From the NCBI GenBank assembly GCA_013361955.1, contig JABFXA010000128.1, positions 1-64,000 of the forward strand: DNA of 64,000 nt, written 5' to 3'. The notes beneath the pieces are model-generated. The model saw only the letters and a list, made by a program, of their open reading frames with translations. It was not told the origin of the DNA and searched no databases. A program made the translations under genes and the position numbers. This document shows, in pieces, positions 37,189 to 46,325 of the stretch (the first letter of the stretch is position 1; each line of letters starts with the position of its first letter). The DNA is from Nocardioidaceae bacterium. Its GTDB lineage: Bacteria > Actinomycetota > Actinomycetes > Propionibacteriales > Nocardioidaceae.

Positions 37189-37235
37189 AGCCCGGCCGCA
37201 TCTTCATCGCGCGCCGCCCTTCGTCTCGATGCCAG

Positions 37236-38243
37236 TCACGTGTAGAGCGCCGGCTTGTCGACCAGCCGGATCTCGACGCGCTCGCCGCCGTAGAGCGCCG
37301 CGAGTCCCGCGTCGCAGACCACCTGCGCCGCATAGCCGTCCCACGAGCTCGGACCGGTCGGGTCGGCGCCCGCGCTCACCTCGTCGATCCACTCCTGGAG
37401 CTCGACGTCGTACGCCGCGATGAACCGCTCGCGCCAGTCCTGCGGGACGGCGACGCCCACCGAACCGGCGGACCGCAGCACCACCGGCCCGCGCTCCGCC
37501 AGCGCGGCCGTGCCGCTCTCCCCCACGACCTCGCCGCGGATGTCGTAGCCGTAGCGGATGTTCACCGAGGTCTCGACGTTGACCAGCACGCCGGACGTGG
37601 TCTCGATGATCATCAGCAGCGGGTCCTGCAGGTCGACGCCCTGGCTGTTCGGCTTCGCCGCGATCACCCGGATCGCGGCGAGCTCCTCGCCGAGCAGCCA
37701 CCGGGACACGTCGAAGTCGTGGACCGCCGTGTCCACGATCGCCATGTCCTTGGTGTAGTGCGCCGGCACCGACGGGTTCCGGTGGCCGGAGTGGAAGATC
37801 AGCGGCGCGCCGACGGCCCCGGAGTCGACCACCTGCTTCAGCGCCCGGTAGTCCGCGTCGTAGCGGCGCATGAACCCGACCTGCACGAGGCGCCGGCCGG
37901 CCCTCCCCTCGGCCTCGATGATCCGCAGGCAGGCGTCCGTCGTGGTGGCGAGCGGCTTCTCGCAGAACACCGGCTTGCCGGCGTCGACCGACGCGACGAC
38001 GTACTCCTCGTGGGTCGGTCCCCACGAGCAGACGATCACCGCGTCGACGTCCGGGTCGGCGACGACCTCCGCGCCCGTCGTGTGCACCCGGGCACCAGGC
38101 AGGTTCGCGGCCACCTTCTCCGCGACCGCCTGCTCGGCGTCGGCGACCGCGACCACCTGCGCACCGGACACCACGTGGGTGAGCCGGCGGATGTGGTCCT
38201 GGCCGATCATGCCGGTCCCGATGACTCCTACCTTGAGCGTCAT
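37236..38243 (-). CDS. iolG: Inositol 2-dehydrogenase (Gfo/Idh/MocA family)
   Basis: LKVGVIGTGMIGQDHIRRLT; KPVFCEKPLATT; VQVGFMRRYDADYRALK; DTAVHDFDVSRWLLGEE. Confidence 0.92.
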   Translation of the reverse strand: MTLKVGVIGTGMIGQDHIRRLTHVVSGAQVVAVADAEQAVAEKVAANLPGARVHTTGAEVVADPDVDAVIVCSWGPTHEEYVVASVDAGKPVFCEKPLATTTDACLRIIEAEGRAGRRLVQVGFMRRYDADYRALKQVVDSGAVGAPLIFHSGHRNPSVPAHYTKDMAIVDTAVHDFDVSRWLLGEELAAIRVIAAKPNSQGVDLQDPLLMIIETTSGVLVNVETSVNIRYGYDIRGEVVGESGTAALAERGPVVLRSAGSVGVAVPQDWRERFIAAYDVELQEWIDEVSAGADPTGPSSWDGYAAQVVCDAGLAALYGGERVEIRLVDKPALYT

Positions 38244-38274
38244 GTCAGGTCTCCCTGGTGCCGGTCGTGGGTGG

Positions 38275-39198
38275 TCAGTAGGGCCAGCGCCGGACCGGGC
38301 CGAGGCCGCAGCCGACGTAGTAGCCGGCGGTGCGGGCGCCGATGGGCATCGGGATGTGCGGCTCGACGGGGTAGAGGTCCTGCTCGATGACCGCGAAGAT
38401 CTCCCGGTCCAGCCGGCCGAGGGCCTCGAGGAGCGGGGGCATGTCCGGCTCGCCGTACGGCGGCTCGCACATGATGCCGAGCTTCACCGACTCCGACAGC
38501 GGCATCTTCTCCGCGAGGGCACGGGCCCGCACGACGGGGTCGACGGACTTCAGGTGCACGTAGGTGACCCGCTCCGGGTAGCGCTGGACGATCTCCAGGT
38601 TGTCGCCCTCGCAGTACGCGACGTGCCCGGTGTCGAGGCACAGGTTCACCAGGTCGGGATCGGTGTCGTCGAGGAACCGCTCGATCCGGTCCTGGGTGTC
38701 GACATGGGTGTCGGCATGCGGGTGGAAGACCAGCTTGACGCCGTGCTCCTCCAGGAGCACCCGGGCCAGCTGGTCGGTGCCGGTCACCAGGTTCTTCCAC
38801 TGCTCGGTGTCGAGGTCGGAGGACTCGGTGCTCTGCCCGGAGTGCTGGTCGGTGTACTGCTCGGGCAGGTGGACGAGGTACTCCGCACCCACCGCCGAGA
38901 GCAGCCGGGCCTCCTGCGAGAACTCCCGGATCGCCTTGTCCAGGGCCTCCTTGCCCTTGTGCAGCCCCGCGAACACCGTGCCGCCGCAGACGGTGAGGCC
39001 GCGACGGTCGAGCTCGTCCTGGAGATGCGAGGGGTCCTGCGGCATGAAGCCCTGCGGACCGAGCTCGGTGTAGACGTACCCGACCGCGGCGATCTCGTCG
39101 AGGTACGCGTCCCAGGTGACCTGGTGTGGGTCGCTGGGGAACCACACTCCCCAGGAGTCCGGCGCGGTGCCGAGGCGCAGCTGGGTGAGGTCGGACAT
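38275..39198 (-). CDS. Sugar phosphate isomerase/epimerase (TIM barrel; candidate inosose dehydratase, IolE-like)
   Basis: LRLGTAPDSWGVWFPSDPHQVTWDAYLDEIAAVGY; LVFHPHADTHVDTQD; LCLDTGHVAYCEGDN. Confidence 0.88.
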   Translation of the reverse strand: MSDLTQLRLGTAPDSWGVWFPSDPHQVTWDAYLDEIAAVGYVYTELGPQGFMPQDPSHLQDELDRRGLTVCGGTVFAGLHKGKEALDKAIREFSQEARLLSAVGAEYLVHLPEQYTDQHSGQSTESSDLDTEQWKNLVTGTDQLARVLLEEHGVKLVFHPHADTHVDTQDRIERFLDDTDPDLVNLCLDTGHVAYCEGDNLEIVQRYPERVTYVHLKSVDPVVRARALAEKMPLSESVKLGIMCEPPYGEPDMPPLLEALGRLDREIFAVIEQDLYPVEPHIPMPIGARTAGYYVGCGLGPVRRWPY

Positions 39199-39243
39199 GC
39201 TCCTCCTTGACGAGTCGTCGCGTGGCGGCCGCGGGGCCGGGTG

Positions 39244-40740
39244 CTACTTGGACGTGGGGAAGTGGAAGCTCGCGTCGCTGGCGTGAGAGACGTGCGGCCA
39301 GCGCGCGGTGACCACCTTTGCGCGGGTGTAGAAGCTGACGCCCTCGGGACCGTGCACGTGCTTGTCGCCGAACAGGGAGTCCTTCCAGCCGCCGAAGGAG
39401 TAGAACGCCATCGGCACCGGGACCGGCACGTTGATGCCGATCATGCCGACGTGCACGCCGCGCTGGAACCGTCTCGCGGCCTCCCCGCTCGAGGTGAAGA
39501 TCGCGGTGCCGTTGCCGTACGGGTTGGCGTTGACGAGCGCGATGGCCTGGTCGACGTCGTCGCTGCGCACGACCGAGAGCACGGGCCCGAAGATCTCCTG
39601 CTGGTAGACGTCCATCTCAGTCGTCACCCGGTCGAGCACCGTCGGTCCGACGAAGAAGCCGTCCTCGTAGCCGGGCACGGCGAACCCCCGCCCGTCGACG
39701 GTCACCTTCGCGCCCTGCGACTCCCCGGCGTCGATGAGGCCGAGGATCCGCTGCTGCGCCTCGCGGGTCACCACCGGGCCCATCTCGCTCGCGGCGTCAC
39801 GGCCGGACCCGACGCGTACGGCGCGGGCCCGGTCGTTGACCGCCTCCACGACGGCGTCGGCCGCCGACCCGACCGCGACCGCCGCCGAGATAGCCATGCA
39901 CCGCTCGCCCGCCGACCCGAACGCCGCCGCGGCCAGGTGGTCGGCGGCGAACTCGACGTCCGCGTCCGGGAGCACGATCGCGTGGTTCTTGGCCCCACCC
40001 AGCGCCTGCACGCGCTTGCCGTTGGCGGTCCCCCGCTGGTGGATGTACCTCGCGATCGGGGTGGACCCCACGAAGGACACGGCGGCCACGTCGGGCGAGT
40101 CCAGGATCGTGTCGACCGCGACCTTGTCGCCGTGCACGACGTTGAACACGCCGTCGGGCAGCCCGGCCTCACGCCACAGCTCCGCGAGCTTGAGCGACGC
40201 CGACGGGTCCCGCTCGCTCGGCTTGAGCACGAACGTGTTGCCGCAGGCGATCGCCACCGGGAACATCCACATCGGGACCATCGCGGGGAAGTTGAACGGC
40301 GTGATGCCGGCGACCACCCCGAGCGGCTCCCGGAACGAGTAGGTGTCCACGCCCGCGGACACCTGGTCGGAGTACTCCCCCTTGAGCAGCTGCGGGATCC
40401 CACACGCGAACTCGACCACCTCCAGCCCGCGCTGGACCTCGCCCAGCGCGTCCGAGAGCACCTTGCCGTGCTCGTCGGTGATCAGCTCGGCGATCTCCTG
40501 GGCACGCGCGTTGACCAGCTCCCGGAACGCGAACAGCACCTTCGCCCGCTTCGTCAGCGACGTCTGCGACCACTCCGGGAAGGCCTCGCCTGCCGCCGCG
40601 ATCGCCGCCCCCACGTCGGCCTGCGAGCCCAGCAGCACCTCGGCCTGCTGCGCCCCGGTCGCCGGGTTGAAGACGGGAGCGGTGCGGTCAGCGGTGCCGG
40701 CCGTGGCCTTGCCTGCGATCCAGTGCTGGACGGTCCTCAC
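39244..40740 (-). CDS. mmsA: CoA-acylating methylmalonate-semialdehyde dehydrogenase
   Basis: VQHWIAGKATAG; PFNFPAMVPMWMFPVAIACGNTFVLKPSERDPS; ALGGAKNHAIVLPDAD; GSAGERCMAIS. Confidence 0.94.
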   Translation of the reverse strand: MRTVQHWIAGKATAGTADRTAPVFNPATGAQQAEVLLGSQADVGAAIAAAGEAFPEWSQTSLTKRAKVLFAFRELVNARAQEIAELITDEHGKVLSDALGEVQRGLEVVEFACGIPQLLKGEYSDQVSAGVDTYSFREPLGVVAGITPFNFPAMVPMWMFPVAIACGNTFVLKPSERDPSASLKLAELWREAGLPDGVFNVVHGDKVAVDTILDSPDVAAVSFVGSTPIARYIHQRGTANGKRVQALGGAKNHAIVLPDADVEFAADHLAAAAFGSAGERCMAISAAVAVGSAADAVVEAVNDRARAVRVGSGRDAASEMGPVVTREAQQRILGLIDAGESQGAKVTVDGRGFAVPGYEDGFFVGPTVLDRVTTEMDVYQQEIFGPVLSVVRSDDVDQAIALVNANPYGNGTAIFTSSGEAARRFQRGVHVGMIGINVPVPVPMAFYSFGGWKDSLFGDKHVHGPEGVSFYTRAKVVTARWPHVSHASDASFHFPTSK

Positions 40741-40843
40741 GAACGGGCCTCCGATCTCGGTGTGCGTCGCGTGACGGGGGAAGACGCCGGCGTCCGGTTC
40801 ATGGCGCCGCTTCCGCTCCATCAAAGCCGCCGGGCGCAACCAG

Positions 40844-40864
40844 TGTCAAATATTTGTTCTGACA
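40844..40864. promoter_or_regulatory. Candidate operator TGTCA-N11-TGACA in iol operon/GntR divergent region
   Basis: Inverted repeat TGTCAAATATTTGTTCTGACA; GTTCTGACAT repeats at 40952..40961 next to the GntR start. Confidence 0.5.
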
Positions 40865-40965
40865 TTCTATCGGTCGCACATTGCGGCTGAACCCGACGGG
40901 CCCGGCATGCCTGATCGGCTGTCCGGATGTGTGTCGCGACTTTGACTCATGGTTCTGACATACTG

Positions 40966-41739
40966 ATGTCCGTGGATGCTTCCTCGGACGTCGACGCGCC
41001 CGACGCCTTCCGCGGCTTCCGGGTCAACCGATCCAGCCCGATCCCGCTGTACTTCCAGCTCTCCCAGCACCTCGAGCAGGCCATCGAGTCGGGCACCATC
41101 CCCCACGGCACGGTGTTCCGCAACGAGATCCAGCTGGCCGAGCAGCTCGGCCTGTCCCGCCCCACCATGCGGCGGGCGATGCAGGACCTGGTGGAGAAGG
41201 GCCTGATCGTCCGTCGCCGCGGCGTCGGCACCCGTGTGGTGCAGCCCAAGGTGCGCCGGCCGATGGAGCTGACGAGCCTCTACGAGGACCTGGCCGGGTC
41301 CGGCCAGTCGCCGGCCACCGAGGTCCTGGAGATCGAGGTGGTGGCGTGCGAGGAGGCGGTCGCCACCCGCCTCGGCATCACGCCGGGCGACCCGGTCACC
41401 GAGGTGGTGCGGCTGCGCAGCGCCGGGAAGAACCCGATCGCCAAGCTCACCAACTACCTCCCGGAGAGCGTCGGCGAGTTCACCGCCGCGGAGCTCGAGG
41501 CGCGCGGCCTCTACGAGATCATGCGCGGCCGCGGCATCCACCTGCACACCGCCTCGCAGACGGTCGGCGCGCGCAACGCGACGACAGCCGAGGCCAGGCT
41601 GCTCAACGAGCGGCGCAACGCCGCGCTGCTCACCATGCAGCGCTGCACCTACGACGACCGCGGCGTCGCCGTGGAGTACGGCGACCACGTCTACGCCGCG
41701 AGCCGCTACAGCTTCGAGATCGACCTGCTGACGCCCTGA
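40966..41739 (+). CDS. GntR (HutC/UbiC-TA ligand domain) family transcriptional regulator, probable iol regulator
   Basis: SPIPLYFQLSQHLEQAIESGTIPHGTVFRNEIQLAEQLGLSRPTMRRAMQDLVEKGLIVRRRGVGTRVV. Confidence 0.92.
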   Translation: MSVDASSDVDAPDAFRGFRVNRSSPIPLYFQLSQHLEQAIESGTIPHGTVFRNEIQLAEQLGLSRPTMRRAMQDLVEKGLIVRRRGVGTRVVQPKVRRPMELTSLYEDLAGSGQSPATEVLEIEVVACEEAVATRLGITPGDPVTEVVRLRSAGKNPIAKLTNYLPESVGEFTAAELEARGLYEIMRGRGIHLHTASQTVGARNATTAEARLLNERRNAALLTMQRCTYDDRGVAVEYGDHVYAASRYSFEIDLLTP

Positions 41740-41954
41740 TCCGGCTCAGCCGACGCCGGCCTGCGCCCCCACGCTGAGCAGGTTGCGGGCGGCGTACTCC
41801 AAGCTCCCGACCCGCCGGTCCGGCGCCGCGGCGCGCCTGACGAGTCGGACCTCACACGAGGAAACCCGGCCCCGTCGGCCGACACCGGGGGTGCGGTCTG
41901 GCAACGTGGACCCCCTTGTGCGCGGCCACGCCGCACGGGATCGAGGGAGGGTCC

Positions 41955-43148
41955 GTGTCCACGTCGTTCCGCCTGTCCACCGTCGCGGTGGCCGCCGCTG
42001 CCCTGGTGGGCGGTGTGCTGGGGGCACCCGCCGCCGAGGCGACGACACCGTCGAGCAACGCGGTACCCGCTGGCGCTCTCGTCAGCGCCGTCCCCGCGAA
42101 CGTCCGGAGCGCCGACTCGGTGCTCGACGAGATGACGCTGCGGCAGCGGGTCGGCCAGCTGTTCATGGTCGGCACCCCGGCCACCTCCGCGTCCGGGGCC
42201 ACCCTGGCCGCGATCAGCCGACGGCACGTCGGCAACGTGATGCTCACCGGCCGCAGCTACGGCGGCACCGCGACCCCGGCCCGGGTCGCCGCCGCGATGC
42301 AGAACCGGGCCACCCAGGACGCCACCGACCGGGTCCGGATGCTGGTCGCCACCGACCAGGAGGGCGGCCTGGTGCAGGTGCTGCACGGCCGCGGGCTGGC
42401 GGACCTGCCATCCGCCCTCCGGCAGGGTCGCTGGGCGCCGTCGACGCTGCGGGAGCGGGCCGGCACCTGGGCCGGGCAGCTTCGCAAGGCCGGCGTGAAC
42501 ATGAACCTCGCGCCCGTCGAGGACACCGTCCCGAGCGCCAGCGCGGCGCGCCGGAACCCGCCGATCGGCGCCTTCGACCGGGAGTTCGGCTACCGGGTCA
42601 AGCCGGTCTCCAACCACGGTCGCGCGTTCGCCGTCGGGATGTCCGAGCACGGCGTGGTGCCGACCATCAAGCACTTCCCCGGCCTCGGCCGGGTGCACGC
42701 CAACACCGACACCTCACGTGGCGTCACCGACTGGGTCACCACCCGCCACGACGCCTACCTGCAGCCGTTCGCCGCCTCGGTCCAGGCCCACGTTCCGGTG
42801 GTGATGATGTCGACGGCGTACTACCACCGGCTCGACCCGAAGCACCCCGCCGCGTTCTCGCCGTTCGTCATCAACCGGATGCTCCGCGGCGACCTCGGGT
42901 TCACCGGCGTGGTGATCTCCGACGACCTGGCCAACGCGCGGCAGGTGTCGGGCTGGAGCTACGGCGCCCGCGCGGTGAAGTTCGTCAACGCCGGCGGCAA
43001 CCTGGTGCTGACCGTCGACCCGGCCTCGCTCCCGGGCATGTACCAGGCGGTGCTCGACAGGGCCGCGCACGACGCGGCGTTCCGGGCCAAGGTCAACGCC
43101 TCCGCCCGCCGGGTGCTGCTGCTCAAGCAGGACCGCGGGCTGCTCTAG
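41955..43148 (+). CDS. Secreted glycoside hydrolase family 3 (beta-N-acetylhexosaminidase-like)
   Basis: Signal peptide; MTLRQRVGQLFMVGTP; VATDQEGGLVQVL; VVPTIKHFPGLGRVHANTDTSRG; GVVISDDLANA. Confidence 0.93.
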   Translation: MSTSFRLSTVAVAAAALVGGVLGAPAAEATTPSSNAVPAGALVSAVPANVRSADSVLDEMTLRQRVGQLFMVGTPATSASGATLAAISRRHVGNVMLTGRSYGGTATPARVAAAMQNRATQDATDRVRMLVATDQEGGLVQVLHGRGLADLPSALRQGRWAPSTLRERAGTWAGQLRKAGVNMNLAPVEDTVPSASAARRNPPIGAFDREFGYRVKPVSNHGRAFAVGMSEHGVVPTIKHFPGLGRVHANTDTSRGVTDWVTTRHDAYLQPFAASVQAHVPVVMMSTAYYHRLDPKHPAAFSPFVINRMLRGDLGFTGVVISDDLANARQVSGWSYGARAVKFVNAGGNLVLTVDPASLPGMYQAVLDRAAHDAAFRAKVNASARRVLLLKQDRGLL

Positions 43149-43328
43149 GGCTTCGGGAGCGCCGCGCGGAACCGCTCGGGCGCGACGGTCGGGCAGCGGA
43201 TCTCGCCGGTGCCCGGCTCGCCGCATCGCCGGCGTGACCACCTCGGACGCCACCACGGGGAGGGCGCGGTCGTCGAACGCCGCACGTGCCAGGCTGGTCC
43301 CCCAGCAGGCCGTGACGAGGAGGACATC

Positions 43329-44300
43329 GTGCAGGACGCCGGTGCGTGGACGTCGTTGACCCCGCTCGAGACGGGACGCTTCCCGGACGCGCCGGTGCGC
43401 TACCCCGACCCGGCGGTGCGGGTGCTCGACGAGCGGTTCGCGCGGTACCGGATCGGCAGCGCGGCGGTCGAACGGCTGGCCACCGGCTACCGGTGGGCGG
43501 AGGGCCCGGTCTGGTTCGGCGACCACCGCTGCCTGGTCTGGAGCGACATCCCCAACGACCGGATGATGCGCTGGGACGAGCAGACCGGGGCCGTCACGGT
43601 CTTCCGGCAGTCGTCCAGCTTCGCGAACGGCAACACCCGCGACCGCAGCGGCCGGCTGGTGACCTGCGAGCACCTCACCCGGCGGGTGACCCGCACCGAG
43701 CACGACGGGCGCGTCACGGTGCTCGCCGACCGCTCCGAGGGCAAGCCGCTGAACGCCCCCAACGACGTGGTGGTCAGCGACGACGGCGCGGTCTGGTTCA
43801 CCGACCCCGGGTACGGGATCCTGTCCGACTACGAGGGCGACCGGGCCGAGCCCGAGCTGCCCACCCGGGTGTACCGGATCGACCCGGCGAGCGGCGACGT
43901 CGAGCCGGTGATCGACGCGCTGGAGCGACCGAACGGGCTGTGCTTCTCCCCCGACGAGTGGCTGCTGTATGTCGTCGACTCCGGGTCGCGACGCACCATC
44001 CACGTGTACGACATGGCGTCCGGCCGCCCGACGAACGGCCGGGTGTTCGCCGACATGGGGCCGGGCACGTCCGACGGCATCCGCTGCGACGTCGACGGCA
44101 ACGTGTGGTCGGCGGCCGCCGGTGGCGGTGACGGGTACGACGGCGTGCACGTCTTCGACCCCGACGGCACCGTGATCGGGCAGGTCGTGCTCCCGGAGCA
44201 GTGCGCCAACCTGTGCTTCGGCGGCCGGCGCAACAACCGGCTGTTCATGGCCGCCGGGCAGTCGGTGTACTCGCTGTACACCAACGCGACCGGCCTCTAG
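43329..44300 (+). CDS. SMP-30/gluconolactonase family protein
   Basis: LATGYRWAEGPVWFGDHRCLVWSDIPNDRMMRWDE; NAPNDVVVSDDGAVWFTDPGYG; LERPNGLCFSPDEWLLYVVDSG. Confidence 0.93.
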   Translation: MQDAGAWTSLTPLETGRFPDAPVRYPDPAVRVLDERFARYRIGSAAVERLATGYRWAEGPVWFGDHRCLVWSDIPNDRMMRWDEQTGAVTVFRQSSSFANGNTRDRSGRLVTCEHLTRRVTRTEHDGRVTVLADRSEGKPLNAPNDVVVSDDGAVWFTDPGYGILSDYEGDRAEPELPTRVYRIDPASGDVEPVIDALERPNGLCFSPDEWLLYVVDSGSRRTIHVYDMASGRPTNGRVFADMGPGTSDGIRCDVDGNVWSAAAGGGDGYDGVHVFDPDGTVIGQVVLPEQCANLCFGGRRNNRLFMAAGQSVYSLYTNATGL

Positions 44301-44375
44301 GACGACCGAGCGCTCAGGCGATCCGGCGCGTCCTCCCGGTGGACGCGGCGGGGGTCCTGAGCGACGCTGGGCCTC

Positions 44376-45512
44376 ATGCACCCGCGCCACCGGACCGCAG
44401 TCGAGATGGCCGAGGCCGCGGAGGCCTGGCTGGGTTCGCTGACCGACGAGCAGCGGGCCGTCGCGCAGGGCACCGCGCCGGCGTACGACGACCCGGCCGA
44501 CGCCGAACGGCGCCGCTGGTTCTACACGCCCACCGACCACGGCGGCCTGACCGTGCACCAGCAGCGGCCGGCCCAGCAGCGCGCGGCGATGCGGCTGGTG
44601 GCGACCGGGCTGTCGATGGCCGGCTACGTCACGGTCGCGACCACGATGGGCCTGGAGAACGTGCTCGACCGGGTCGAGGGGTTCGTGACCCGCTTCGACC
44701 GCGAGCGCGGTCGCGACCCGGGTCTCTACTACCTGCGCGTCTTCGGGGAGCCGGGCGACGAGGGCACGTGGGGGTGGCGGTTCGGCGGTCACCACGTGTC
44801 GCTGAACAACCTCGTCGTCGACGGCGGGCTCGTGGCCACGACCCCGTGCTTCATGGGCGCCGACCCGGCGTCGTCGCCGCTGCTCGGGGGTGCGGTGAAC
44901 CGGCCGCTGGCCGGCGTGGAGGACCTCGCCCGCGAGCTGGTCCGCTCGCTCTCCCCCGACCTCGCCGCCCGCGCGGTCCTGCTCGACAAGGCGCCCTCGG
45001 ACCTCGTCACCGCGAACCGCGCGTCGGTCTCCGAGGGCGACCGGGTGGTCCCGCTGGCCGGGATCTGGCGCGACGCGCGGTTCCCCGACGACACCGAGCA
45101 GGCCAGGCTGCAGGCGCTCAGCGACGCGATCGACGACGCGGCCGGGTTCGGCCCCGAAGACCACCGGGCGCTGGAGTACACCGCCGTCCCGAAGGGCGTT
45201 CCCGGCAAGGAGCTCGACGGCCCCCAGCGCGAGCTGCTGCTGGCCCTGCTCGGCGCGTACTTCGACCGGGTGCCGGAGAGCGCCTCACCCCTCCCGGCGT
45301 ACGACGAGGCGGCGCTCGACGCGGTGCGTGTCGCCTGGGCCGGGCCGACGGAGCCCGGGCAGCCGCACTACTACCGGCTGCAGGGCCCCCGGCTGCTCAT
45401 CGAGTGGGACAACACCCAACGTGGCGCGAACCACGCGCACTCGGTGTGGCGCGACCCGGAGGCCGACTTCGGCCTCGACGTGCTGGCCGCGCACCGGGCC
45501 GCGCACCACTGA
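44376..45512 (+). CDS. DUF3500 domain protein
   Basis: WFYTPTDHGGLTVHQQRPAQQRAAMRLVATGLS; WGWRFGGHHVSLNNLVVDGG; PHYYRLQGPRLLIEWDNTQRGANHAHSVWRDPEADFG. Confidence 0.88.
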   Translation: MHPRHRTAVEMAEAAEAWLGSLTDEQRAVAQGTAPAYDDPADAERRRWFYTPTDHGGLTVHQQRPAQQRAAMRLVATGLSMAGYVTVATTMGLENVLDRVEGFVTRFDRERGRDPGLYYLRVFGEPGDEGTWGWRFGGHHVSLNNLVVDGGLVATTPCFMGADPASSPLLGGAVNRPLAGVEDLARELVRSLSPDLAARAVLLDKAPSDLVTANRASVSEGDRVVPLAGIWRDARFPDDTEQARLQALSDAIDDAAGFGPEDHRALEYTAVPKGVPGKELDGPQRELLLALLGAYFDRVPESASPLPAYDEAALDAVRVAWAGPTEPGQPHYYRLQGPRLLIEWDNTQRGANHAHSVWRDPEADFGLDVLAAHRAAHH

Positions 45513-45518
45513 GCGTCG

Positions 45519-46325
45519 TCAGGCCGGCCCGCTGAAGAGCAGCGTGCCGAGCCCGCGACGTACGCCGGGCACGTCGCCGACCCGGCGGACCGCCAGCAGG
45601 GTGCCGTCGACGTACGGCTCGGGGCCGAGACCGGGGTCGTGCCGCATCACCAGCCGCTCGCCGGCCCCGCCGAAGACGATGTCGGTGGCGACCACGAAGC
45701 CGGGCAGCCGCAGCGAGTGCACGCGCGAGCCGGCCACGTCGGCGCCTCGTGCCTCGACGGGTCCGTGCAGGTCCGCCAGCGGCACCGCGGGCTCCGGACG
45801 GCGGACCCGGCCGAGCTCCTCGGCGAGCTCGCGGGCGGTCCCGCTGGGCACGTCCGGCTTGGTGGCGCCGGCGTAGTCGAGGATCTCCCAGTGGTCGAGG
45901 TGTTCCGCGGCCATCGCCGCGGCGCGGTTCAGGATCGCGGCCATCACCGAGAAGTTCCCGGCGGCGAAGACGCCGACGCCCCGCTCGCGGGCGCGCCCGT
46001 CGAGCTCGGCGTACTCCTCGGCGGTCAGGCCGCTCGACCCGACCACGACGTGCACGCCCGCGTCGACCGCGGCCTCGACGTTCGCGAGCACCGCCGTGGC
46101 GCTGGTGTAGTCGACGAGCACGTCGACGTCGTGGGCCTGCACCGCCTCCGGCACGGTCGCGTGGACCTGCCCGCCCACGTCGAGCCCGGTGGCGTCGGCG
46201 ACGCTCCGGCCGGCGGCGCTGCGGGCCACCCCGGCCACCAGGTGCAGGTCGTCGGCTGCCTGGATCGCCGCCAGGATCGGCGGGGCGGTCCAGCCGGTCA
46301 CCCCGGCGAAGCAGACGTTGGTCAT
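45519..46325 (-). CDS. Dihydrodipicolinate reductase (DapB)-like protein
   Basis: VCFAGVTGWTAPPILAAI; VVVGSSGLTAEEY; GVFAAGNFSVMAAIL; DYAGATKPDVPSGTARELA. Confidence 0.8.
   Translation of the reverse strand: MTNVCFAGVTGWTAPPILAAIQAADDLHLVAGVARSAAGRSVADATGLDVGGQVHATVPEAVQAHDVDVLVDYTSATAVLANVEAAVDAGVHVVVGSSGLTAEEYAELDGRARERGVGVFAAGNFSVMAAILNRAAAMAAEHLDHWEILDYAGATKPDVPSGTARELAEELGRVRRPEPAVPLADLHGPVEARGADVAGSRVHSLRLPGFVVATDIVFGGAGERLVMRHDPGLGPEPYVDGTLLAVRRVGDVPGVRRGLGTLLFSGPA

Noticed and set aside
42714-45164. 816-aa minus-strand ORF over the GH3, SMP-30 and DUF3500 genes
   Set aside because: Spans several recognisable sense genes; artefact of GC-rich third positions
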